Below are positions 1 to 6,275 of a stretch of DNA of 39,804 nt, piece after piece. The notes beneath the pieces are model-generated. The model saw only the letters and a list, made by a program, of their open reading frames with translations, was not told where the DNA came from and ran no database searches. Location: the IMG/VR virus record IMGVR_UViG_3300010373_000025, positions 1 to 39,804 of that record; one strand, 5' to 3'. Made by a program: the position numbers and the translations under genes. The first letter of the stretch is position 1; the number at the start of each line of letters is the position of its first letter. The stretch comes from a virus.

Positions 1-123
1 CATTTACTTCTCTTACAAGTTAAAAGTAGAACTAATATTACCGCAACGCCAAACACGCCTACTGTTACAGGATTAGGCTTAACATGGGTACAAATTGGAT
101 TACCTCTTGATATTGACGATACA
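1..123. repeat. Terminal direct repeat, left copy
   Basis: These 123 bases are identical to 39682-39804. The tail-fibre reading frame continues in phase across the join, so the contig represents a circular or terminally redundant genome of 39,681 unique bases. The short length also fits an assembler overlap; sequence alone cannot separate a real terminal repeat from a circularised assembly. Confidence 0.95.
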
Positions 124-1818
124 GGATCAAGTAGGGAAAGAATGACATTATGGCGAGCAATGGGAACGCCTACTTCGGGTGCTTTAACTTTTGATTTTGC
201 TGGACAATCTCAAACACATTGCGAGTGGCTACTAGATGAACTAAGTGGAACTGATACTTCTGGTACAAATGGTAGTGGTGCAATAGTACAGTCAGCCACA
301 GCAATTGTTGATTCAAATGGGCCAGCAGTCCCTTCGCTTACAGCAACACTTGCAATTTTTAATAATTCAAATGATGCAACATGGGGAACTCTTGGAAGTT
401 TTAATTCAACCACCGTATATACTGAAGTTTCTCCAATGGTCAGAGTTGCATTTCATCAACAGGCAGATGGAGCTGTTATATCTGCTTTTGATTCAGGAAA
501 TAGTACAACAGTAAAATGGACATTTAATGTTACTGACATTTCAACAGGAATATATGCTTTGCAGATTAGGGCAAAAGTTACAGGGTTAGTTACAAAAGTT
601 GCTTCAATCTCCTCACCAACTTCTACGGGGAATCAATCCTATACAGGAGCAGGATTTCAACCAAAAGCTATTCTTGCTTTTGTAACTGCCCTTACTGCGG
701 ATGGAAGTGCAGCAGGTATCAAAAAAAGCGTTGGTTTTGGATTATCTTCTACGTCACGTGCAGCAGTAGGAGATGGAGCAGTAGATAGTACCGCAACTGT
801 TAATAGTTATGATCAAGGTCATTCTAATGCTGCTGTAATTTATGCAACTGACGGATCTGGAAATTTATTTCTTGTTGCTGATATCGTATCTATGGATTCT
901 AATGGCGTAACACTTAATTGGACAACAGTACAAGCATCTTCCTATATTGTAAATATTATGTATATAGGAGGAGCTGATCTAACAAATACATTTATTAGTC
1001 AACAAACAGCTCCAGTATCTACTGGATCGGTGGCATATACAAATGTAGGTTTTAAACCAGATGCTATTATTGTAATAACTTCTGGTTTTACAACAGCACC
1101 TCCTGCTCATTCAGCATTGGGTAGTACTCCTCGTTTTAGTATGGGTTTTGGAACCTCTTTAACAGCAGAGGCATCAGGGTATGATGGAGATGATAACGGC
1201 ACTACTTCTAAAATTGGTAGAAAACAAGCTGCAAATATTGTTGAAATGTTATCGGGGGATGCAGCTCTTAGCTCAGAGGCTTCTTTGACTTCTCTTGACT
1301 CAGATGGTTTTACCTTTAATTGGACAACAGCAGGCAGCGCAAGATATTTTTGGGTACTTTGTCTAAAGGGAGGACGATATAAAGTTAGCACATTTACTCA
1401 GAAAACTTCAACAGGTTCTCAACCAACAACAGGCGTAGGATTTAACCCCACAGGACTTATTTTACAAAGCGTAGACAATACTGCAAGTTCATCAGTTGTT
1501 ACAAATGGAAGATATTCTTTGGGAATAGGAAATGATAGTACACATAGGGGATCTATATGGGTAGGGAATGCAGATGGACAAACGACACTTAATAATAGTC
1601 AAAATCTTGATAGATCAAATATTATAAAGATGATGACTGAAAGTCATTCAACTCCTACTACTCAAGCTGCTGCTGACCTTACTTCTTTAGATTCTGATGG
1701 ATTTACTTTAAGTTGGGGAACAGCAGATGCAACAGCAAGAGAAATTATTTACTTTGCTATGGGGAGTAATGCAGCATCGACTAACCATCTCCTTTCTCTT
1801 TTAGGTGTAGGGAGTTAG
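1..1818 (+). CDS. Tail fibre / receptor-binding-like protein, C-terminal part (starts at 39592)
   Basis: The frame is open from base 1 and continues the gene that begins at ATG 39592, giving a protein of about 635 residues; the first internal ATG is at 142 but is not the true start. It is rich in Thr, Ser, Gly and Asn and contains three tandem repeats of roughly 130 residues (about 590-985, 990-1385, 1386-1785). Each opens with a motif like TGNQSYTGAGFQPKAI (later copies TGSVAYTNVGFKPDAI and TGSQPTTGVGFNPTGL) and closes with SLDSDGFTFNWTT and a hydrophobic strand. Such beta-rich repeats are usual in phage adhesion proteins. Function is inferred from composition, repeats and position at the end of the tail module. 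Confidence 0.7.
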   Translation, partial: HLLLLQVKSRTNITATPNTPTVTGLGLTWVQIGLPLDIDDTGSSRERMTLWRAMGTPTSGALTFDFAGQSQTHCEWLLDELSGTDTSGTNGSGAIVQSATAIVDSNGPAVPSLTATLAIFNNSNDATWGTLGSFNSTTVYTEVSPMVRVAFHQQADGAVISAFDSGNSTTVKWTFNVTDISTGIYALQIRAKVTGLVTKVASISSPTSTGNQSYTGAGFQPKAILAFVTALTADGSAAGIKKSVGFGLSSTSRAAVGDGAVDSTATVNSYDQGHSNAAVIYATDGSGNLFLVADIVSMDSNGVTLNWTTVQASSYIVNIMYIGGADLTNTFISQQTAPVSTGSVAYTNVGFKPDAIIVITSGFTTAPPAHSALGSTPRFSMGFGTSLTAEASGYDGDDNGTTSKIGRKQAANIVEMLSGDAALSSEASLTSLDSDGFTFNWTTAGSARYFWVLCLKGGRYKVSTFTQKTSTGSQPTTGVGFNPTGLILQSVDNTASSSVVTNGRYSLGIGNDSTHRGSIWVGNADGQTTLNNSQNLDRSNIIKMMTESHSTPTTQAAADLTSLDSDGFTLSWGTADATAREIIYFAMGSNAASTNHLLSLLGVGS

Positions 1819-1825
1819 TAAATAT

Positions 1826-1909
1826 ATGAAAATACTACTTTTAGCATATCTCTTATTTTTTATTTTAGTAATGTATGTAATAATCTTTTATAGTGGTTAT
1901 TCTATGTAA
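1826..1909 (+). CDS. 27-residue single-pass membrane peptide
   Basis: ATG 1826 follows the fibre stop by 7 bases. The product is almost wholly hydrophobic (LLLAYLLFFILVMYVIIF), a single predicted transmembrane helix with a one-lysine N-terminus. It sits between the fibre gene and another tiny gene, near the lysis cassette, so a holin-like or lysis-modulating role is possible but unproven. No clear ribosome binding site is visible; translation may be coupled to the upstream gene. Confidence 0.45.
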   Translation: MKILLLAYLLFFILVMYVIIFYSGYSM

Positions 1910-1910
1910 T

Positions 1911-2039
1911 ATGAAATTTCTACATGCTTTATTTTCTACACCATCAATTATATTAGAAGAATTTATTAAGTTTTTTAAAAGTGTCTATATTGATGAAAAG
2001 GAGGCTTTTCGACCCGATGCGGAACAAGATGAGGAATAA
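1911..2039 (+). CDS. 42-residue small protein of unknown function
   Basis: It starts one base after the stop of the membrane peptide and runs to TAA 2037-2039. An amphipathic N-terminal half (FLHALFSTPSIILEEFIKFF) is followed by an acidic tail (PDAEQDEE). Not recognised. The tight spacing supports translation by coupling, but there is no Shine-Dalgarno site. Confidence 0.4.
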   Translation: MKFLHALFSTPSIILEEFIKFFKSVYIDEKEAFRPDAEQDEE

Positions 2040-2069
2040 TGTTATACTTATTTTAAAGGAGGTGAAATA

Positions 2070-2309
2070 ATGAAATCTTTTTTATATGAAGTAATCGTTG
2101 GATTTAAGGGAAAAGATGCAGTTCCAGCCGTTGATGCTAATGCAGAACAACCTGCAACAGCAGAAGTCCCTGCAGTTCCTTATAGTGAAAGAGTTGATTT
2201 AAAAAATGTAGTTGCAACTGATGTTGCAGATGCAATGACAAAAGTTACTCTTTTAGAAGGACAATTTTTTTCTTCCGTTACAAAATTAAATGAAATTCAT
2301 AGCATGTAG
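2070..2309 (+). CDS. 79-residue hypothetical protein
   Basis: A perfect Shine-Dalgarno, AAAGGAGGTGA, sits just before ATG 2070, and a TATACT box at 2043-2048 could be its -10. The product begins with a beta-strand-like segment (SFLYEVIVGFKG) and has an Ala/Pro/Val-rich insert before ERVDLKNVVATD. The pattern resembles small phage proteins with one mixed alpha/beta domain, but no family is recognised. It is the last plus-strand gene before convergent minus-strand genes. Confidence 0.7.
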   Translation: MKSFLYEVIVGFKGKDAVPAVDANAEQPATAEVPAVPYSERVDLKNVVATDVADAMTKVTLLEGQFFSSVTKLNEIHSM

Positions 2310-2389
2310 TTTTACTTGCTATTATCTTATATTACTCTTTAATACCATATCGTGTCGTAAAAGAAACATTGTGCGACGCGATTAGATTG

Positions 2390-2722
2390 CTACGGTAAGT
2401 TAAACCTTACTTTCCTTCTCTTTCCTACTCCGTAAGTATTTTTAAACCACACATAAATAATATGAATAATGTCTGAGGGATGAAGATAAATAAATCCTTT
2501 TAAGTTGTTATGAAGTGCGTAATGACAACTTCGACACAAAAGAATTACATCTGAATCCCTTTCATTGCCTAATCTTGCATAGGTCAAGTGATGTATGTCT
2601 AGATCCCATCCTTTGCCACATTTACGACAATACCTATATTTCTGATAAATTTTGTTTTTAAAAACTCGCCAGTGTCTTGACTGAAGATATTCCCTATACT
2701 CCTGTTTTGTCACTTCCCTCAC
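2390..2722 (-). CDS. HNH endonuclease
   Basis: The 110-residue product has a compact HNH fold signature: a first zinc pair CRKCG (about 33-37), the catalytic IHHLTY (about 43-48), and LCRSCH (about 62-67) supplying the second zinc pair and last histidine. It starts with GTG 2722 inside the upstream gene (29-base overlap). Free-standing HNH proteins of this size in phages are either homing endonucleases or packaging-associated nickases; distance from the terminase favours a homing or accessory nuclease. The C-terminal tail is basic. Confidence 0.85.
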   Translation of the reverse strand: MREVTKQEYREYLQSRHWRVFKNKIYQKYRYCRKCGKGWDLDIHHLTYARLGNERDSDVILLCRSCHYALHNNLKGFIYLHPSDIIHIIYVWFKNTYGVGKRRKVRFNLP

Positions 2723-2876
2723 CTACTTTTTCTAATTTCCCTTGTACTACCCTGTTTGGAAAACGAGTACTTAAAATACGACACACGGTAGCCACTCCTT
2801 CATCAAACATTGCAAACTTGAAAAGTTTATCAAGCATGTAATCTATTTCAGTTTCAGTAAAAGTCGCAGTCTCCAT
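2694..2876 (-). CDS. 60-residue hypothetical protein upstream of HNH gene
   Basis: The start is placed at ATG 2876 because a perfect -10 TATACT lies exactly 6 bases upstream, the spacing seen at many leaderless genes here; a longer frame from TTG 2900 would begin upstream of that promoter. The product is helical and acidic at the N-terminus (TETEIDYMLDKLFKFAMF) with no recognised domain. It overlaps the HNH gene by 29 bases and is probably co-transcribed with it. Confidence 0.6.
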   Translation of the reverse strand: METATFTETEIDYMLDKLFKFAMFDEGVATVCRILSTRFPNRVVQGKLEKVGEGSDKTGV

Positions 2877-2882
2877 ATCATG

Positions 2883-2888
2883 AGTATA
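2883..2888 (-). promoter_or_regulatory. -10 box TATACT for minus-strand gene starting at 2876
   Basis: The minus strand reads TATACT, six bases, then ATG. No good -35 is present. It is placed back to back with the promoter of the lysis genes. Confidence 0.6.
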
Positions 2889-2894
2889 GATCAC

Positions 2895-2923
2895 TTGCAA
2901 ATTTTCTAAAAGTAGTTAATACT
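2895..2923 (+). promoter_or_regulatory. Promoter of the lysis genes (leaderless)
   Basis: TTGCAA (2895-2900), 17-base spacer, AATACT (2918-2923), six bases, then ATG 2930. The start codon falls at the expected transcription start. Confidence 0.7.
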
Positions 2924-2929
2924 AATGAT

Positions 2930-3757
2930 ATGCCACGAGAATTAGAGCAACTTTCACAAAATGATCCGAGATGGAAAGATTTGCATTTAGGACTTTCTGA
3001 TTCGGTAACTTTGGGACAAGCCGGCTGTTTGGTAACTTCCTTCTCAGTACTTGCCTATTACTACAACCAACAAATAACTCCCGATCAAATGAACCAAATG
3101 TTAATCAATGCTAACTTGTTTGCTAATCAAGACTTAATTAGTAGTGATGACGATTTAGGAAAACTTTTTCCAGACATTAAATATCTGCAGACAAATCACT
3201 ATGAAAATGCCCCTGCAGACTTGTCATTACTAAAGGATCTAGTCAGTGATCTAACTAAGTGTGTGATTGTAGAAATTGACTTAGGAAACGGCCAAGTACA
3301 CTTTACCCCTGTTCTTGCCAGTGACGGGTCTAGTGTAACGATTATGAACGTGTGGAACGGGCAGGACGAAAGTTTAAATACAGTCTATGGTGATCCAGAA
3401 ACTAAAATACTTAAATACATTGTCTATCAAGGAACTGTGGCACAAGATCCAGCACCTGACACAGTAATGGAAATAGAGCAAAAAGACTACATAAAACTTA
3501 TGCAAAAGTCTGAGGAATTAGATAAAATAGGTCAAAAGTTAAACTTCACACAGCAAGATATAGATACCCTAGGCTTTTCAGATAAAGTCATACAAAAGTT
3601 TGAAGACCTGCAAAACGCACAAATTAGCACTCCTACCCCACCAGTCGCAGAGCCTGCCAGTGATGCAAATAGCTTGCCACAGCAACCTTTAACCCCATCC
3701 CAAACTACCCTATTGCAAAAGTTACTAGGTCTGATAGGATTTAAGTTAGGAGCATAA
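2930..3757 (+). CDS. C39-like cysteine peptidase, putative endolysin
   Basis: The 275-residue product begins with QNDPRW (10-15), the hallmark of C39-like papain-fold peptidases. It has the catalytic cysteine in GQAGCLVTS (Cys33), an EF-like helix pair that follows, a histidine in GQVHFTP (His124) and a downstream Asn/Asp in TIMNVWNG (about 139-143). These form the Cys-His-Asn/Asp triad of the family. A Pro/Ala linker and a short hydrophobic C-terminal helix (LLGLIGFKL) follow. There is no signal peptide. The next gene is a membrane protein, so the pair reads as a lysis cassette in which this enzyme cuts peptidoglycan cross-links. A role in virion maturation is the alternative. Confidence 0.72.
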   Translation: MPRELEQLSQNDPRWKDLHLGLSDSVTLGQAGCLVTSFSVLAYYYNQQITPDQMNQMLINANLFANQDLISSDDDLGKLFPDIKYLQTNHYENAPADLSLLKDLVSDLTKCVIVEIDLGNGQVHFTPVLASDGSSVTIMNVWNGQDESLNTVYGDPETKILKYIVYQGTVAQDPAPDTVMEIEQKDYIKLMQKSEELDKIGQKLNFTQQDIDTLGFSDKVIQKFEDLQNAQISTPTPPVAEPASDANSLPQQPLTPSQTTLLQKLLGLIGFKLGA

Positions 3758-3760
3758 CAA

Positions 3761-4102
3761 ATGGATGCAATTTTTTCTCCCTACATAACTATTGCCGCAA
3801 ACTTACTTGTTGGGTTTCTAATGAGTAAAGGAATTGTCGATAACAGTAGCAGACAGGCAGCATACCAACTTATCAACAATGCCATAGCTGCTCTTTTAAC
3901 TCTTATCTTTGGTATTGCTTCAATCTACTACGCACACGAAACACATAAAGTTAATGTTCTTGCTAAAACGAATAGCCAACTAATAACCCTTCCTAGCACC
4001 TCTTCAGTAATTATGACAGGCCAAAAATCTACAGCTACTCAATTACCCCAAACTTTAAATATACAGCAAACAGGACTGCCATCAACCCCAGTAAGTGCCT
4101 AA
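3761..4102 (+). CDS. Holin-like membrane protein
   Basis: AGGAG precedes ATG 3761, only 3 bases after the peptidase gene. The 113-residue product has two hydrophobic segments (about 8-25 and 40-60, the second ALLTLIFGIASIYY), a short connecting stretch, then a long polar Ser/Thr/Gln tail. Size, topology and pairing with a cell-wall peptidase fit a class II-type holin. No specific holin family is recognised. Confidence 0.6.
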   Translation: MDAIFSPYITIAANLLVGFLMSKGIVDNSSRQAAYQLINNAIAALLTLIFGIASIYYAHETHKVNVLAKTNSQLITLPSTSSVIMTGQKSTATQLPQTLNIQQTGLPSTPVSA

Positions 4103-4166
4103 GTTGAATACTTTTTGTGTACATCTTATTTTCTAGCTATGGGTTATTGAATAACTTTTTGAGGAC

Positions 4167-4195
4167 TTGACAAATGTTTTCACAGGTATTACGAT
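4167..4195 (+). promoter_or_regulatory. Consensus promoter for a putative small RNA
   Basis: TTGACA (4167-4172), 17-base spacer, TACGAT (4190-4195). No start codon with a plausible gene follows; instead the transcript from about 4202 would fold and end at the large hairpin at 4247-4316. Confidence 0.6.
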
Positions 4196-4201
4196 AAGTA
4201 T

Positions 4202-4321
4202 GCTAACGGGTAAGCCGTTGGGTGTCGAAAGACGAAAAACAAAAGGAACTCCATTTTCGAGGGTGCGTGCAGAGTCTCTTTTGTACGCTCGGCGCACACC
4301 CCTGAAAATTGGAGTTTTTTT
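4202..4321 (+). ncRNA. Putative structured small RNA with intrinsic terminator (unit A)
   Basis: Downstream of a consensus promoter the segment forms AACGG-gtaag-CCGTT (4205-4219), a GTC-GAAA-GAC tetraloop hairpin (4224-4233) and a long terminator arm. In that arm AACTCCA/TGGAGTT plus TTTTC/GAAAA (4247-4258 with 4304-4316) is extended by GGGTG/CACCC, then a run of T from 4315. The arm tip is GC-rich against an AT-rich background. The unit is about 120 nt. No family is recognised; it could be a trans-acting RNA or a leader of the genes from 4367. Confidence 0.55.
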
Positions 4322-4366
4322 ATGCAAATAACATCATGTATTAGGAAACCTAGAAATTGGATCTTC

Positions 4367-4483
4367 ATGAGTTCCGAAGAGAAGCGTAAATGGCAAGAAG
4401 ATACAAATAAGGAACTTGCAAATGACCACTCCGTAGAAGATTTTATTATGTTTGTAAAAGAAAAAGGAGGTGATACAAAATGA
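4367..4483 (+). CDS. 38-residue small charged protein
   Basis: The frame is open from ATG 4322 (53 residues), but that codon sits directly on the T-run of the terminator, so ATG 4367 is preferred. The product is rich in Glu, Lys and Asp (SSEEKRKWQEDTNKELAN) with a helical C-terminus. It overlaps the next gene by ATGA. Unknown function. Confidence 0.45.
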   Translation: MSSEEKRKWQEDTNKELANDHSVEDFIMFVKEKGGDTK

Positions 4484-4626
4484 CAAAGACAATTGATTAT
4501 ATAGTTCGTGAAAAGCGAGTTTCCACAAAAGGTTTTATATTGGGGTTGACCGATATGGCAATACAAACCCTTTTGATGATGGCAGCCTTTCTCATGTTGA
4601 CAGGCTTTCTATACTTGATACATTAA
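4480..4626 (+). CDS. 48-residue single-pass membrane protein
   Basis: AAAGGAGGTGATAC gives a strong Shine-Dalgarno before ATG 4480, which overlaps the previous stop. The N-terminus is basic and polar (REKRVSTKG) and the C-terminal 25 residues form one transmembrane helix (TLLMMAAFLMLTGFLYLI). It is one of several tiny membrane proteins in this early-side cluster. Unknown function. Confidence 0.6.
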   Translation: MTKTIDYIVREKRVSTKGFILGLTDMAIQTLLMMAAFLMLTGFLYLIH

Positions 4627-4633
4627 GGTAAAT

Positions 4634-4726
4634 ATGTTTGACACAGTATTGCTCGCCTATATAGCGGTTTTGGTTACAATTCTTACTCTGGTAAGAGTAA
4701 GGGAATGGATTGAGAAAAGTTTATGA
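4634..4726 (+). CDS. 30-residue membrane peptide
   Basis: ATG 4634 follows AAGGT with short spacing and the stop overlaps the next start as ATGA. The product is one hydrophobic helix (LLAYIAVLVTILTLV) with a basic C-terminus (RVREWIEKSL), giving a likely N-out, C-in orientation. Unknown function. Confidence 0.5.
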   Translation: MFDTVLLAYIAVLVTILTLVRVREWIEKSL

Positions 4727-4914
4727 AAATAAAAGTTGTTACTAGAGATTGGATGCCTAAAAATGAGATTTGGTTTACAAATAATGACGTTCCTATAGAT
4801 ATATTCGACCAGACTATTGTGGAGAAAAATATTAAAGCTGGATTAATAAAGAAGGTAAAATTTATAACTAAATTCAAAAAGAGAAGATTTGGAAAATTAA
4901 AAGGTATTAAATAG
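4723..4914 (+). CDS. 63-residue basic hypothetical protein
   Basis: It starts in an ATGA overlap with the membrane peptide, with GAGAAAAG upstream. The product ends in a strongly basic tail (KFKKRRFGKLKG) after an alternating beta-like region, suggesting nucleic-acid or membrane-surface binding. Not recognised. Confidence 0.6.
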   Translation: MKIKVVTRDWMPKNEIWFTNNDVPIDIFDQTIVEKNIKAGLIKKVKFITKFKKRRFGKLKGIK

Positions 4915-5028
4915 CATAAATCCCCTTACTTTGAACGAGAAGGGGATTTATGCTTAGCAATCACAGATACAAATCTTTATTTCGAAACTAGCTCCGGTAA
5001 TACGGTTTACGGTTCCGGTCTGTAATTG
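4905..5028 (-). ncRNA. Putative minus-strand small RNA (unit B)
   Basis: A consensus promoter reads leftward and predicts a start near 5028. The RNA begins with AATTACAGA, which pairs with TCTGTGATT about 55 bases later (plus-strand 5019-5027 with 4959-4967, one G-U). Enclosed is a CCGG-bounded arm with GTAA/TTAC inside. The RNA then runs into the 15-bp hairpin at 4913-4954. No start codon with a credible reading frame lies within it. It is antisense to nothing annotated except the 3' end of the basic protein gene. Confidence 0.55.
4913..4954. terminator. 15-bp perfect hairpin, probable bidirectional terminator
   Basis: AGCATAAATCCCCTT (4913-4927) pairs perfectly with 4940-4954 around a 12-base loop. 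It directly follows the stop of the plus-strand gene and also ends minus-strand unit B. Neither side has a long T-run right after the stem, so efficiency is uncertain. Confidence 0.6.
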
Positions 5029-5034
5029 ATATAG

Positions 5035-5063
5035 ATAGTATCACAAAGAGGCTAGAATGTCAA
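5035..5063 (-). promoter_or_regulatory. Consensus minus-strand promoter (unit B)
   Basis: On the minus strand: TTGACA (5063-5058), 17-base spacer ending TGA, TACTAT (5040-5035). This combines a perfect -35 with an extended -10. Confidence 0.68.
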
Positions 5064-5111
5064 TATTTATTACTCATTGTTAAGAATTTAACATGACACA
5101 GCAGTCGAATT

Positions 5112-5450
5112 ATGAATTTAGGAGAAATATTACATAAAGAAAAAATTGAATTACTCCATTTTTGGGAAAGTTTTGAAGATGGTGAATCTACTATGGAAGA
5201 ACGACTTGCTGCTTTGAAATATTTAGCTGGAATTGTTTATTTTCATAGAAAAAAAAGTCTTAAACGACTTAGAAAACATTTTAATAAAAACTATAAAAAT
5301 ATGTTTAATCTTACATGTTTCGTTTGTGGTGAAAAATGCCAACATCGTCATCATATTATTCCTTTAGTTAATGGAGGTATTAATAGTAAGTTAAACCGAG
5401 TTCCCCTATGTCGAAACTGTCATATTAGTATCCATCCGTGGATGCAATGA
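5112..5450 (+). CDS. HNH endonuclease
   Basis: The 112-residue product has a helical, basic N-terminus (RKKSLKRLRKHF) and a C-terminal HNH domain. Zinc pair CFVCG is at about 73-77, RHHIIPLVNGG carries the HH core (about 83-93), and LCRNCH (about 102-107) gives the second zinc pair. The N-terminal extension is longer than in the minus-strand HNH gene, so the two are not close duplicates. Such small HNH proteins are commonly free-standing homing nucleases. It sits inside the small-RNA island. Confidence 0.85.
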   Translation: MNLGEILHKEKIELLHFWESFEDGESTMEERLAALKYLAGIVYFHRKKSLKRLRKHFNKNYKNMFNLTCFVCGEKCQHRHHIIPLVNGGINSKLNRVPLCRNCHISIHPWMQ

Positions 5451-5678
5451 TAGTTTGAGGTTCAGGGGAGCAGACCACCCGCCAGTCAAAAGATTTCGGC
5501 AATGCTGCACTATGACCGACTGACCGACGATGACGTTTTTGTAAAGAACTTGAGGACTACAAGTAACAACAAGAGTCCTGGGAGCTAGAGCATCATCAGA
5601 GGGAGGGAGAGAATAGGAGGGTAGACTAGGGGTAGGGGTTTCCACATATATAGAAATGTGGTATTTTTGGGTGGTAAT
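5451..5678 (+). other. GC-rich, structured intergenic region
   Basis: About 230 bases without a credible gene, distinctly richer in GC than its surroundings. It holds an AGGACT/AGTCCT stem (5552-5578), a G-run tract (about 5600-5640) with five runs of three or more G that could form a quadruplex, and a CCACAT/ATGTGG hairpin (5642-5661) followed by TATTTTT, terminator-like on the plus strand. No promoter is evident. It may be a further structured RNA or part of an origin. Confidence 0.4.
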
Positions 5679-5687
5679 TGATATAAT
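5679..5687 (+). promoter_or_regulatory. Perfect extended -10 promoter (unit C)
   Basis: TGATATAAT is TG-n-TATAAT, the strongest form of an extended -10 element, so no -35 is needed. It directs transcription into unit C. Confidence 0.65.
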
Positions 5688-5693
5688 ATTCGT

Positions 5694-5795
5694 ACTCTCC
5701 CTGGTTGAGGTAAAACCGATTACTGGAGGACTGTCTTAAATCTATATGTTAAATGTAGTGTAAAGGCCTTGAATAAAATCGAGGCCTTTTTTTTG
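5694..5795 (+). ncRNA. Putative ~100-nt small RNA with classic terminator (unit C)
   Basis: Starting about 7 bases after a perfect extended -10, the RNA has a 5' arm in which CTCC/GGAG (5697-5700 with 5725-5728) encloses GGTT/AACC (5703-5706 with 5714-5717). It ends at an 11-bp stem (5762-5772 with 5779-5789) with a six-base loop and eight T residues. No reading frame longer than a few codons is present. This is the clearest promoter-RNA-terminator unit of the island. Confidence 0.65.
5762..5794 (+). terminator. Intrinsic terminator of unit C
   Basis: Stem AAAGGCCTTGA paired with TCGAGGCCTTT (one G-U), loop ATAAAA, then T8. A textbook Rho-independent terminator. Confidence 0.85.
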
Positions 5796-5802
5796 TTTTT
5801 CG

Positions 5803-5832
5803 TTGCAAAATATGCTACATTGCACATATAAG
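5803..5832 (+). promoter_or_regulatory. Promoter of unit D with overlapping inverted repeat
   Basis: TTGCAA (5803-5808), 18-base spacer, TATAAG (5827-5832). The inverted repeat GCACAT-n7-ATGTGC (5822-5840) covers the -10 and start region and could be an operator. A second TATAAT at 5891-5896 has no -35. Confidence 0.45.
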
Positions 5833-5838
5833 TGATGT

Positions 5839-5986
5839 GCTAGAACTTCTCACTCTAGTGTCTTAGACCTTATAAAACGCCTTGAGAAAGTATAATTTTT
5901 AAATTTGGATAAATTCTAACAAACCATTTTGGTTTTGTTGGGCAGATGGGGTAGGTATCTAGTCGGTATCTACCCCTTTCTATTTT
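5839..5986 (+). ncRNA. Putative small RNA with terminator (unit D)
   Basis: The segment contains CTAGA/TCTAG and AACAAACC/GGTTTTGTT hairpins. It ends with a 12-bp stem, GGGGTAG/CTACCCC (5948-5954 with 5970-5976) extended inward by five further pairs, followed by TTTCTATTTT. No gene is encoded. The start is less certain than in unit C because two candidate -10 boxes exist (5827 and 5891). Confidence 0.45.
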
Positions 5987-6053
5987 CGGCAAACTTTACA
6001 GATTTTTTACACTTCTCTTACATTACTAGTCTTGAGCAATACAGTTTTCCCTA

Positions 6054-6082
6054 TTGACAAAGGTAGACAAATATAGAATAAT
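6054..6082 (+). promoter_or_regulatory. Early promoter (leaderless) for HTH gene
   Basis: TTGACA (6054-6059), 17-base spacer, AATAAT (6077-6082), seven bases, ATG 6090. The TTG of the -35 also opens a longer frame, but that frame would start inside the promoter. Confidence 0.65.
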
Positions 6083-6089
6083 GGAGAAG

Positions 6090-6275
6090 ATGACAGACGC
6101 GATATACATTAAAAGAAAGAAGTTAGCAGAATTACTTTCTGTTACACCAAGAACAATTCAAAGATGGGAAGAAAAAGGGTTGCCAGTAATTAGAATAAAC
6201 GGTGCAGCACCTATGTATGACTTTACACAAGTTAAAAAATGGATAGAAGAAAATAATACGGAGGAGCAAGCATGA
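6090..6275 (+). CDS. Helix-turn-helix DNA-binding protein, excisionase/MerR-like
   Basis: The 61-residue product starts at ATG 6090, chosen from the promoter spacing; ATG 6081 lies in the -10. Residues 10-45 form a winged HTH: KKLAELLSVTPRTIQRWEE followed by GLPVIRING and a short MYDFTQVKKWI helix. This is the HTH_17/excisionase arrangement (AlpA, Xis, small terminase Nu1 relatives). It is first in the early operon that leads to the recombinase, so regulation of early transcription is plausible. No integrase is present, so excisionase function is unlikely. Confidence 0.75.
   Translation: MTDAIYIKRKKLAELLSVTPRTIQRWEEKGLPVIRINGAAPMYDFTQVKKWIEENNTEEQA

Noticed and set aside
5406-5645. 79-residue minus-strand frame over the GC-rich block
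   Set aside because: GTG start without a ribosome binding site, overlaps the HNH gene and its composition simply reflects the C-rich strand; kept as a structured region instead.
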